The translations under genes and the position numbers were made by a program. Positions 21,828 through 29,945 of a stretch of DNA of 64,000 nucleotides are shown here, piece by piece (positions within the stretch are counted from its first letter, which is position 1; every line of letters starts with the position of its first letter). The stretch is from Asaia krungthepensis NRIC 0535 (GTDB lineage: Bacteria; Pseudomonadota; Alphaproteobacteria; Acetobacterales; Acetobacteraceae), in assembly GCF_025995175.1 (NCBI RefSeq), contig NZ_BAPV01000005.1, positions 62,001 to 126,000 of the forward strand, given 5' to 3'. The notes below the pieces were generated by a model, which did not search any database, was not told the origin of the DNA, and worked only from the letters and a program-made list of their open reading frames with translations.

Positions 21828-22010
21828 TCATGAATTCAGCATGGGCTTATGCGGGGCATTCATGAAACCCCTCGTGCCGATTAAGGGCAGATATGCTCCG
21901 TCACCAGTATCCACCTCTCCCGGCTTATGCCCTGAGACCAAGGGAAGACACGGTTGCTTGCCCTCGGTCAGTACCGACAGGACAAGGGTGTCGCGCGTAG
22001 AGAAAAAACT
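21828..22010 (-). other. Structured intergenic element, possible non-coding RNA or repeat
   Basis: The 406 bp between the IolE-like gene and the CMD gene hold no convincing protein but several nested inverted repeats. On the minus strand, CTTGTCC and GGGCAAG enclose TCGGT-ACTG-ACCGA (about 21956-21985). A CCCTT/AGGGG stem is near 21868-21887. The last hairpin is TCATGAAT/ATTCATGA (21828-21835 and 21858-21865) with an inner GCAT/ATGC. Two stems pair fully only as minus-strand RNA, through G-U wobbles, and would have C-A mismatches on the plus strand. It could be an sRNA, a leader of the CMD/SDR transcript, or a repeat family. It matches no riboswitch I know. Confidence 0.45.
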
Positions 22011-22164
22011 GCCATTGCCCCGGCTTTCATTTCGACACCTCTGGTTATTCGTTCCCAGCCCCAATCGCCGCAGCCGGTTGCAGGATACATCTCAAAACGC
22101 GCGAGGCGTCTTGGAGGGGCGGACGGGACGTGAAGGATAGTCTCAGCCACTCAAGCATCAGCCC

Positions 22165-23103
22165 TCAGACGGAAGCCAACACTCCGGCGAAACACGACTG
22201 GATTGCCGCGCGCCCTCGCGTGACGGCAGCCAGAGGTGGTGCCAGTGCCGGGTCCTGTTCAGCCTCGACGACCATCCAGCCCCGATAACCACTCTGAACC
22301 ACGAATTGCGCGAGGGGCGAAAAGTCGATGCATCCATCACCCGGCACCGTGAACATGCCAGCGCGCACGGCAGCGTTGAAACTCATGTCCTGGCCCCGTA
22401 CCCGCTCCAGAATGGCCGGGCGCACATCCTTCAGATGGATATGGCAGATACGTGCCCCGTAGCGGTCGATCAGCCGTCGGTAATCGAACCCGGCGGCCAT
22501 GGCATGACCTGTGTCCAGAAGCAGCCCCGTCTCGACCGACAGCGCATCGAAAAGTGCACGGATCTCCTGCAAATTCTCGGCCACCATCATCAGATGGTGA
22601 TGATACGCCAGTCTCACCCCATATCGGGCCCGCAGCAGGGCATCGAACGCGCTCAGCCGATGCGCATAGGTTTTCATTGCCTCGCGATCCAGTACCGCCC
22701 GTCGCGACATCGGCTCATCCAGGGGGGCCGCAGACGGCGTCATGGCCCCGCACTCGCCATACACCATGGTCTGGCATCCCAATGCGCGCAGAAGCTGGGC
22801 GTGGCTTGCCACATCTTCCCACTCTTCCTCGACGCTCCGCTCCGCAAGGCGGCCTGAATACCAGCCCGAGGCCAGAGAGAGGTGATGCGCCTCAAGAATG
22901 GGCGCCAGTTCCGAAACCGTGCGCGGATATTTCCGGCCAAGCTCCGTTCCCTCATATCCGGCTTCCGCCATCTCGCTCAGGCAACGCGCCAGGGGTGTAT
23001 CGTCCCCCAAATCCTCCAGAACGTCATTCGTCCAGGAGAGCGGACTGCACCCCAGCCTCACACCCTCGGGCATCCCACCCTTTCCGGTTCTCGATCCCAT
23101 CAT
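22165..23103 (-). CDS. IolE-like sugar isomerase/inosose dehydratase (orphan paralogue)
   Basis: 312-residue xylose-isomerase-like TIM barrel. It resembles the iolE product at 38881-39780 throughout: LGCSPLSWTNDVLEDLG, YEGTELGRKYPRTVSEL, YHHHLMMV, LLLDTGHAMAAG, VPGDGCIDF and VEAEQDP. The metal ligands of the fold are therefore present. It is alone with a divergent LacI regulator and no other iol genes, so the substrate may be a different inosose or keto-sugar. ATG 23103 (second ATG just after) has AGGAG ahead; the frame continues upstream without support. Confidence 0.82.
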   Translation of the reverse strand: MMGSRTGKGGMPEGVRLGCSPLSWTNDVLEDLGDDTPLARCLSEMAEAGYEGTELGRKYPRTVSELAPILEAHHLSLASGWYSGRLAERSVEEEWEDVASHAQLLRALGCQTMVYGECGAMTPSAAPLDEPMSRRAVLDREAMKTYAHRLSAFDALLRARYGVRLAYHHHLMMVAENLQEIRALFDALSVETGLLLDTGHAMAAGFDYRRLIDRYGARICHIHLKDVRPAILERVRGQDMSFNAAVRAGMFTVPGDGCIDFSPLAQFVVQSGYRGWMVVEAEQDPALAPPLAAVTRGRAAIQSCFAGVLASV

Positions 23104-23237
23104 TTCACTCCTGCCCCGCATCCGGGTCTCGCGCGACATCCTCGTCTGGCACCTGTCGCTGCCACGCCGACCGGACGGCCGCGCCGTCTGTCCTGAAGCG
23201 ACGCTATGAAGGGAAGAGGCAGGGAGCGCGCACAGAA

Positions 23238-23255
23238 TTGATGTGTTCGCATCAA
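23238..23255. promoter_or_regulatory. Candidate LacI-type operator
   Basis: Perfect palindrome TTGATG-N6-CATCAA in the divergent spacer between the IolE-like gene and the LacI gene. Closer to the LacI start, a 9-bp direct repeat AGATCACAT occurs at 23267-23275 and 23281-23289. Position and symmetry suit autoregulation plus control of the IolE-like gene; binding is inferred. Confidence 0.5.
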
Positions 23256-23305
23256 TGGAATGAGATAGATCACATGAAGAAGATCACATTCCCGTTGGGA
23301 GCGTC

Positions 23306-24319
23306 ATGTCGCAGCGTGCCACGATACAGGATATTGCCCGTTACTCCGGTGTCTCGACCGCCACGGTCGACCGCGTCATCAACGGACGCGGTGGCGTACG
23401 ACTCGACAAGGAGCGTGTCGTCCTCGAAGCGGCAAGGGAGCTTGGAGACGGGCGTCGTCTGGTAGCGCTCCACGCCCGGCTGGCCCGCATTGCCGTTGTG
23501 ACCCAACCCCCCGGCAACCCGTTTCATGCGGCCTTGCAGGAGGCCTTTCGCACCATCATGCCCGCCTATCGCGAGCAGAACATCGCCTGTTTCGAGCACC
23601 ATGCCGCCATCAGCCAGCCGGAACGCGCCGCTTCCCTCATTCGCGCGCTTGCACGCGATTATGACGGGCTGATCCTCTGTCTGCCCGACCATCCCTCGAT
23701 CCGTCAGGCCGTGACCGATACCGGTCGCAAACTTCCGATCATCACCATTGCCTCCGACATCACCGCCTCCGAGCGTCTCGCCTATATCGGCTCGGATAAC
23801 CATCGTGCAGGCCGGATTGCTGCCGACATGATGGGGCGGTTGCTCGGCCCCCGCTCAGGGCGGGTCGCGCTGATTGCCGGCACGATGCATTATATCGGCC
23901 ATCAACAGCGCTATGCCGGCTTCATGGAAGCCCTAGACGAACGCTATGCCGCCCTGAGCGCCACCCCCGCCCTGGAATGCCTTGAAAACGACGACCGCGC
24001 CGCCGACGCCGTGCACGCCTTGCTTCATGAGCATCGCGACATAGTGGGCATCTACCATTTCTCTACCGGCGCCGACGCCATCGCAAGCCTCCTCGAAAAA
24101 CTGGGCATGGCCGACAAGCTGATCTTCATCACACACGAGCTCACCCCCCATCGCGCCAGCCTGCTGCGCTCCGGCATGATCGACCTGATCCTGGACCAGA
24201 ATCCTATGCTCGAAGCCCGTACCGCGCTCTCAACTCTCAGCCACCATCTCGGCCGCAGCCCCGCCCCCCTCGACGGCCCCCTTATCCCCCTCTCAGTGCA
24301 TACACGCGAGACGGTCTGA
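23306..24319 (+). CDS. LacI family transcriptional regulator
   Basis: 337 residues. The helix-turn-helix is at the extreme N-terminus (ATIQDIARYSGVSTATVDRVI), followed by the hinge and a type 1 periplasmic-binding domain (SDITASERLAYIGSDNHRAG). The closest relative in the window is the LacI protein at 28377, with the same unusual TVxRxxN recognition-helix region. Both also share the C-terminal pattern HEL/HEVNP followed by DQNP/DQTP. Probable sensor of an inositol- or sugar-like ligand controlling the divergent IolE-like gene. Confidence 0.92.
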   Translation: MSQRATIQDIARYSGVSTATVDRVINGRGGVRLDKERVVLEAARELGDGRRLVALHARLARIAVVTQPPGNPFHAALQEAFRTIMPAYREQNIACFEHHAAISQPERAASLIRALARDYDGLILCLPDHPSIRQAVTDTGRKLPIITIASDITASERLAYIGSDNHRAGRIAADMMGRLLGPRSGRVALIAGTMHYIGHQQRYAGFMEALDERYAALSATPALECLENDDRAADAVHALLHEHRDIVGIYHFSTGADAIASLLEKLGMADKLIFITHELTPHRASLLRSGMIDLILDQNPMLEARTALSTLSHHLGRSPAPLDGPLIPLSVHTRETV

Positions 24320-24330
24320 CCCCGCGCCCT

Positions 24331-24524
24331 GCGAAGGCTCCCTGCTGCAAGAACCTCCCTCCATGGGGCTCCGCCCCATACCCCGCCAAAGGACGGTCGT
24401 CCTTTGGAAACCTGTTTGACTAATCCGGGATGAAAGGGGCACGCCCGTTTCCGGGGAGCGGGGCAGTGCCCCGCGAAGGCTCCCTGCCGCACGAACCTCC
24501 CCCGTGGGGCTCCGCCCCGTACCC
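24331..24524. repeat. Pair of REP-like direct repeats with palindromic cores
   Basis: Two near-identical units lie between two convergent genes: 24331-24382 and 24473-24524. Both begin GCGAAGGCTCCCTGC and contain a GGGGCTCCGCCCC hairpin. Between them a perfect palindrome CCAAAGGACG-GT-CGTCCTTTGG spans 24386-24407. The hairpins could also terminate both transcripts. The style matches dispersed extragenic repeats; genome-wide copies cannot be checked here. Confidence 0.7.
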
Positions 24525-24529
24525 ATTTT

Positions 24530-25948
24530 TCACGGACGCGCTTCGGCAGGGAGATCGGCAGTGTCGAAGCGGCGCAAGGTCGCGACATCGGTAGCGCTTG
24601 GGGTCAAGGGGGTAGAGCCGAAGCGGTCGGTGACGAAATGCACCAATACAGCGATTTGCTGGTCAGTAAGGTCATGACGGAACGCGGGCATACGGGCCGC
24701 GCCATCGGCGCCGTCGCGATGCACACCCGCAAGGATGGTCATGATGAGATTATTCGGTCGCGAGGCCTGCACGGCGCTGCTCTGTCGGAGCGAAGGGTAG
24801 AAATCATCCCGCGTGCCGCGCCCGTCGATCTGATGGCAACTGGCGCAAGCCGCCATGTAGAGGGCGGCCCCGCCGTCGATATCGCGGTAATTGCGCCGAT
24901 CGGCGTAAAGGCCCGGAGTGGCGTTACGCTCTGCACGCGCGGCGTGGCGGATCAGACGATCATCGGGTGAGTCGAGCTGATACGCACGGGCTGGATCCGT
25001 AGTTGGGCGAACGGGTCGACCGCTGGAATCGGAGCGATTCTGCTGACGCAGATAGGCGGTGATAGCCTGAAGGTCGGACTCGGTCAGGTAACGCAGGGAA
25101 TGCTCGACGGCTTCGCCCATGGGGCCTGCGGCGACGCCTCTGTCGCGCGCGTGGCCGTCGCGCAGATAGGCTTCGATTTCGTCGTCGCGCCATGAGCCGA
25201 GCGGACCATGCGTACCGGCGGCGATATCGGGGGCGTACCAGCCGCCCACCTGAGCCCCTTCGAGTTTATGGCCGGCTTTTGCGGCCATCATGAAGTTGCG
25301 CGGCGTATGGCAGGTGCCGCAATGGGCCACGGACTCAACCAGATAGCGTCCTCGCGCCTGAGCGACGGTCTCGCCGGGGCGGGGCGCAAAGCGGGTGCGA
25401 TCGAGATAAAGCCAGTTCCATACGCGCATCAGGTTGCGCATGTTATAGGGAAAACGGAGCCTGGTCACAGGCCCGACAGGTGTATCGACCGGCGCGATAG
25501 CGCCCTGAAGATAGACATAGAGCGCGTGGATATCCTCATCGGTCATACCGGCGTAGGAATCGTACGGCATAGCCGGGTAAAGACGCGTCCCATTGGGCGA
25601 CACACCTTCGCGCACGGCGCGCGCAAAGGCGGCCTCCGACCAGCCGCCAATGCCATGGGTCATGGAAGGCGTGATATTGTTCGAATAGATCACGCCCATC
25701 GGGGACTGGATACCGTATCCCCCGGCGAAGGCTACGCCGCCCGGCTTTGTATGACAGGCTACGCAATCAGCCGCGCGCGCAATATAGGCGCCACGATCGA
25801 TCGTGGCTCGGCTATCTCCCGCGCTTGCGGCCCATGCGACGCTGACAAACGGAACGATGCACCCTGAGGCAATGATGGACAGGCCGAGGGAGCAGACCCG
25901 ACGCGCCCTAAAAAGGCTTTGTGCCGCAGAGAAGAGCGAAACAGCCAT
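24530..25948 (-). CDS. Tri-haem cytochrome c subunit of a membrane-bound FAD dehydrogenase
   Basis: 472 residues. Signal peptide about 1-42. Three c-type haem sites: CVACH (62-66), CGTCH (210-214) and CASCH (368-372). This is the subunit that passes electrons from the flavoprotein to ubiquinone in the periplasm-facing gluconate, sorbitol or 2-ketogluconate dehydrogenases of acetic acid bacteria. It is the last gene of the trio, 3 bp after the FAD subunit, with its AGGAG site inside the end of that gene. Its 3' end meets the repeat block. Confidence 0.92.
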   Translation of the reverse strand: MAVSLFSAAQSLFRARRVCSLGLSIIASGCIVPFVSVAWAASAGDSRATIDRGAYIARAADCVACHTKPGGVAFAGGYGIQSPMGVIYSNNITPSMTHGIGGWSEAAFARAVREGVSPNGTRLYPAMPYDSYAGMTDEDIHALYVYLQGAIAPVDTPVGPVTRLRFPYNMRNLMRVWNWLYLDRTRFAPRPGETVAQARGRYLVESVAHCGTCHTPRNFMMAAKAGHKLEGAQVGGWYAPDIAAGTHGPLGSWRDDEIEAYLRDGHARDRGVAAGPMGEAVEHSLRYLTESDLQAITAYLRQQNRSDSSGRPVRPTTDPARAYQLDSPDDRLIRHAARAERNATPGLYADRRNYRDIDGGAALYMAACASCHQIDGRGTRDDFYPSLRQSSAVQASRPNNLIMTILAGVHRDGADGAARMPAFRHDLTDQQIAVLVHFVTDRFGSTPLTPSATDVATLRRFDTADLPAEARP

Positions 25949-25951
25949 GTC

Positions 25952-27562
25952 TCAGATCTCCTTCAGCATGATGGAGGCCGAGCGAAGGGACAAGGCGCAG
26001 CCGGTCAGGGTCGGGTTCACGACCGAGGCCGCAGGCATGACGCCCGTGGTGGCGATGAAAAGATTCTCGTGGTCGTGGCTGCGCCCCTCATGGGTGACCA
26101 CCGAGTCACGCGGATCGCTCCCCATGATCACAGTCCCCATGGGGTGGTCGCGGTTTTCCCAGACGGAGAGATTCTGTTCGAAGATTTCGCCGCCGAGAAG
26201 CCTGAGAAAATCGGTGTAGTCGCTTTCGATGACGGCGCGCGCTGCGCGGGCGTAATCATTGACGTCGTAATAGATATCCATGAGGGGCAGGCCGTAGAAA
26301 TCGCGTTTGCTGGCGCTGAGCGACATGCGGTTTGTCGGCTCCGGCAGCATCTCGACATTGGTGCCCATAAACACCCAGCGGGCTGCCATATGGCGTATCT
26401 TCGCATCCAGCTCGGGGCCGATCACGCCCTGGGCGATAAGCCGCTCGGTAATCTGCACATTGCCGACGAAATTGCCCACCTCGTGACGGATACAGCCATG
26501 CTGTCGACGGAAATCACCGTCACGCCATTTCAGCACATCACCCTGCTGCACAGGGCCGCGTCCGGACCACATCGGCTCATCCGCGATCATCATGAGCGAG
26601 AACGCATTGTGGTCCATCAGATTGCGACCGACCATGCCTGAGGAATTGCCGACATCGGAAAGCAGCATGAGACGCGGGGTCTCCAGCGCGTGGGCGGCTA
26701 CCAGCACCATGCGCGCGGTCAGACGAATGGATCTCCGCTCCGGCGTGTAATAATGCACGGCAGCGATACGCTTGCCGTCGGGCGATTTTTCGAGGCGATA
26801 AACCGTGGCATCGCTGATCAGTCTGGCGCCGGCACGCTCGGCCTTGGTGGCGTGGCGGTCACCGCTATATTGCGCGCCGATGGGACAAATGGGCGAGCAG
26901 TTATTGTTGCCCACGCAGGCGGGTCGATCCTCATAGGGGTCCGTTGCGCGCCCGTTGGGTTGGTAGGTGAAGGGATACCCCCCCACGGCCACGCGCTCCC
27001 GAAAACGCTGATTGAAATAGCTGAATGCCTGAGGGCGCACCGGAAAGGGCGCCTGACGCGGGGGATAGGGTGCGCCGTTCTTGCCACTGTAATCGGCGGT
27101 ATCGTCCCCCGAAACACCCATTTCGATCTCGGCCTGATGGTAGAACGGTTCCAGATCGTCATAGGAGATCGGCCAGTCACGTCCCACGCCGTAGAGCGTT
27201 TTCAGCCTGAAATCATTGGGCAGAAGCCGCCAGCAGGCGCCGCCCCAGTGCCAGGTGGTGCCACCCACCATACGGAGCATGCCGGGCACGTACTCGATGG
27301 GCCCGTGGTTGGTAATGTAATCGGGCACGAAAGAACTCGGTGCCCAGGGCTCGTTGGGGTAGGGCTGATTGCGATTGCCCGCATCGGTGCTGACATTGCC
27401 GCATTCGCGAAAACTGTCGAGGATCTTCCAGCGCGGCACATGTGTGCCAGCTTCGAGAATGATGACCGACTTGCCATTGCGGGCGAGGTGATGCGCGGCG
27501 AGGCTCCCGATGACGCCCGACCCCACGACGATGACATCCGCATCGTATTCTTGCTGTGCCAT
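25952..27562 (-). CDS. FAD-dependent GMC oxidoreductase, large subunit of a gluconate/sorbitol/2-ketogluconate dehydrogenase type complex
   Basis: Catalytic subunit that oxidises a sugar acid or polyol in the periplasm. 536 residues from ATG 27562. FAD motif VVGSGVIGS at 12-20. The Cys-rich segment from 216 (CVGNNNCSPICPIGAQ; Cys216, Cys222, Cys226) matches the 3Fe-4S ligand region of FAD-glucose-dehydrogenase-type subunits. The active-site His lies in DHPMGTVIMG near the C-terminus. No signal peptide: the flavoprotein is expected to be carried out by the Tat signal of the small subunit. Gene order small-large-cytochrome is shared by gluconate, sorbitol and ketogluconate dehydrogenases, so substrate remains open. 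Confidence 0.92.
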   Translation of the reverse strand: MAQQEYDADVIVVGSGVIGSLAAHHLARNGKSVIILEAGTHVPRWKILDSFRECGNVSTDAGNRNQPYPNEPWAPSSFVPDYITNHGPIEYVPGMLRMVGGTTWHWGGACWRLLPNDFRLKTLYGVGRDWPISYDDLEPFYHQAEIEMGVSGDDTADYSGKNGAPYPPRQAPFPVRPQAFSYFNQRFRERVAVGGYPFTYQPNGRATDPYEDRPACVGNNNCSPICPIGAQYSGDRHATKAERAGARLISDATVYRLEKSPDGKRIAAVHYYTPERRSIRLTARMVLVAAHALETPRLMLLSDVGNSSGMVGRNLMDHNAFSLMMIADEPMWSGRGPVQQGDVLKWRDGDFRRQHGCIRHEVGNFVGNVQITERLIAQGVIGPELDAKIRHMAARWVFMGTNVEMLPEPTNRMSLSASKRDFYGLPLMDIYYDVNDYARAARAVIESDYTDFLRLLGGEIFEQNLSVWENRDHPMGTVIMGSDPRDSVVTHEGRSHDHENLFIATTGVMPAASVVNPTLTGCALSLRSASIMLKEI

Positions 27563-27569
27563 CAGAATA

Positions 27570-28127
27570 TCAATCCGTTTCGAGTGACAGGGGCGGCTGC
27601 GCCCAGAAACCGGGACCGCCCCGTGCATAGGTCGGGAGCACGGTCACGTCAGAGGTGGGCCGCCACATCATTGCCCCTTCATAGGTAATGAAGGCTGGCG
27701 TCCCGGCCTCGGAGCGGGGGAGCATCGGCCCCACCCGCCCCAGATACCAGGCTGCGACAATCTCGACCGAGACCTCGTGGAGGGCTTTTTCGGCCCGGAG
27801 CCCGGAAGCCGCATAATCCTGCGAGCGATGGATGCCGCGCTGCCTCATGGCCTCTGCCAGAAGGCGATAGCGCGCGGGGAATTCGGGATGTCTGGCCAGA
27901 AGCGCCACCCAGACGCGGGGAACGAGGGCCTCATCAAGATCCTCATGGCCAGTCAGCGCCATCGATACCGCGTGAAAGTCAGGCGGACAGGCTCCCGCTC
28001 CAGGCAGCGCCTCAGAGAGCGCGTCTGAGCGCGCCTCAGATGCGGCTCTTGTCAGGGCGGGAAAGGCAAGGAACGGCAGCGCCGCCACACCACAGCCCAG
28101 AAACCCCCGTCTCGTTGTGTTTACCAT
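27570..28127 (-). CDS. Small subunit (gluconate 2-dehydrogenase subunit 3 type) with Tat signal
   Basis: 185 residues from ATG 28127 (AGGA upstream; ATG 28142 is an alternative). The twin-arginine signal TTRRGFLGCGVAALPFLAF is at 4-22, followed by TRAAS as probable cleavage region. This small subunit acts as the export escort and chaperone of the FAD subunit. The body contains the family block VSVEIVAAWYLGRVGP and a C-terminal Trp/Pro-rich end. First gene of the trio, 7 bp before the large subunit, and divergent from the LacI regulator at 28377. Confidence 0.88.
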   Translation of the reverse strand: MVNTTRRGFLGCGVAALPFLAFPALTRAASEARSDALSEALPGAGACPPDFHAVSMALTGHEDLDEALVPRVWVALLARHPEFPARYRLLAEAMRQRGIHRSQDYAASGLRAEKALHEVSVEIVAAWYLGRVGPMLPRSEAGTPAFITYEGAMMWRPTSDVTVLPTYARGGPGFWAQPPLSLETD

Positions 28128-28336
28128 GAGAAGTCCTGCCATGACGCTCCGATTGGAGCCCGTTCTCCTGCGGGACGGCTTTGGTCGGGAAACCGCCTGA
28201 AACGGTTTCTCATGCCCTTTGCCGATGGTCAGGTCGGCCTGAGGAAAAGGCCTCACCCGTCGTCACACCTGTTTGATCAGGCGCCCGCGCTAATCGGCGT
28301 TACTCTATCCGTACGGGTGGGACGCGAACGATCATT

Positions 28337-28360
28337 GTGATGATCTGATCTCATCATCAC
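28337..28360. promoter_or_regulatory. 24-bp palindrome, candidate LacI-type operator
   Basis: GTGATGAT (28337-28344) and ATCATCAC (28353-28360) are a perfect 8-bp inverted repeat around CTGATCTC. It ends just before the ribosome-binding site of the LacI gene and lies in the divergent spacer to the dehydrogenase genes. The GATG/CATC arms recall the palindrome at 23238. Confidence 0.55.
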
Positions 28361-28376
28361 GGTGGGACGGGGACAT

Positions 28377-29417
28377 ATGCTGGACAAGATCACCCCGGAA
28401 AATGGCCGACGAAAACGTGCGACATTGCGGGATATCGCAGCCCTGGCCGGCGTAGGCACGGCAACGGTCGAGCGGGCTCTGAATAATCGAGGCAATGTGC
28501 GCCCGGACACCTGTCGCCGTATTCTCGGTATCGCGCGTGATCTCGATTATTTTCCTACCCTGCCAAGCCTGCATCAGGGTGTCCTGAGGGTCGATGTTCT
28601 GCTGGTGCGTCCCGACACGCTTTTCTACTCGCGGATGAGCCAGTCTTTCGAGAAACTCGCCGCCTCACTCGGCAAGGATATCCAGATCCATCGCAGCTTC
28701 GTACCGGAGAGCGATGTCGAGGCTTTTGCCGCGCGGATCCAGCAAGCACCCTATCCGCGTTCCGCCCTCATCCTTGCCTGCCCCTCCCATCCGGTCATTC
28801 TCGATGCCCTCACGCGCGTGGCCGATCAGGACATGCCTGTGATCCAGCTCGTGTCACGCAATCTGGCGAGCCTGCCCTATGTCGGGATCGATAATCGCGC
28901 GGCGGGACGTACGGCGGCTCTGTGCATGACACGCAGTCTGAGGCAGCGTCCCGGGTCGGTGATCGCGCTGTGTCATTCCATGGCCTATGCCAATCATCGC
29001 GAGCGTATCGAGGGATTTTCCGAATATCTCGCGAACGCGCCCTCACCCCACCCCGAACTGAGCGAAGTCCTCTTTGATCGTGACGACCCGGAAGAGGCAG
29101 CCCGCCTTTTGCATCAGGCCATACGCGACCGTCCCGATCTGGTCGGGGTCTATACGGCCGGTGGCGATAACCTGCGTATCGGCGACGTTCTGCGTCGACA
29201 TGCCACACGCCGTCTTTGCTGGATCGGGCATGAGGTCAATCCGATCACGCGCGGCTGCCTGATTGACGGCACAATGGATTTTGCCATCGACCAGACCCCG
29301 GAAACACAGGCGGGGCTCGCCTTGCACCTTTGTTTGCAGAAGCTCGGGATCATCCCTTCCCTGATCGGGTTCGATCCGCCGAAATTCCGCCTGGTGACCT
29401 CGGAAAATCTCGACTGA
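28377..29417 (+). CDS. LacI family transcriptional regulator
   Basis: 346 residues from ATG 28377, with GGGGA upstream. HTH at about 17-40 (RATLRDIAALAGVGTATVERAL), then a periplasmic-binding-like effector domain with VGIDNRAAGRTAALCM. Paralogue of the regulator at 23306. Its position opposite the dehydrogenase trio points to substrate-dependent control of periplasmic oxidation; unusual, since these complexes are often near-constitutive in acetic acid bacteria. Confidence 0.92.
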   Translation: MLDKITPENGRRKRATLRDIAALAGVGTATVERALNNRGNVRPDTCRRILGIARDLDYFPTLPSLHQGVLRVDVLLVRPDTLFYSRMSQSFEKLAASLGKDIQIHRSFVPESDVEAFAARIQQAPYPRSALILACPSHPVILDALTRVADQDMPVIQLVSRNLASLPYVGIDNRAAGRTAALCMTRSLRQRPGSVIALCHSMAYANHRERIEGFSEYLANAPSPHPELSEVLFDRDDPEEAARLLHQAIRDRPDLVGVYTAGGDNLRIGDVLRRHATRRLCWIGHEVNPITRGCLIDGTMDFAIDQTPETQAGLALHLCLQKLGIIPSLIGFDPPKFRLVTSENLD

Positions 29418-29945
29418 GACAACACCCTCTGCCCGAAACTGTGACCTCTCTCCAAGAGGATCAACCGCGCGGGGCGGACAGCGTCCTCCGCATAAGTCCG
29501 GTCGCAGGACAGTATTGGAAAATGCAAGGCTGCAGCCCTGCGTAGGAAATGACTGCCGAAAAGCAGGCTGAAGACATGAGGCGCATCAAGTAATCTTGAG
29601 GCACCTTTCAGGTCGGCTTGGCTCTCACGATGATGACAAAAAATGTCATTCTCTTTATCTCCCAATGCTCATGAAGCGCTGCAAGAAAAATTTCACTATT
29701 CAGGATCCGCCCCCCAAGCAATTGTTGAATGACAGGCGAAACGGCGCATTCAGACCGCTCCCGCGTCTTGTCCGATAGTTATGGGAGTGGCCCAACGCCC
29801 CAAATCCGCTTTGGGCCGCCTTACTGGCCGAGTGAATAGAAGCCGCGGAGCGACGCCTCATTTTTCGGCTCTGTCTCCGGCCGCGCTCATAGCAAGCCCG
29901 TTCACCTGGCCTGATTTTTACGGCCTATGAGAGAATCAAGAGAGC
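29418..29945. other. Intergenic region without a recognisable gene
   Basis: 528 bp between the second LacI gene and the phosphatase. Only short frames without support were found. A small palindrome ATGACA-AAAAA-TGTCAT lies at 29633-29649. The 3' part probably holds the phosphatase promoter. Confidence 0.5.

Noticed and set aside
21828-22010. Cobalamin riboswitch
   Set aside because: A stretch resembling the end of a B12 box (AAGCCGGGAGA) is present, but the other conserved blocks of the class are absent.
21828-22140. Frames of 78 and 99 codons on opposite strands in the structured element
   Set aside because: They overlap each other, lack start signals, and the inverted repeats explain the sequence better.
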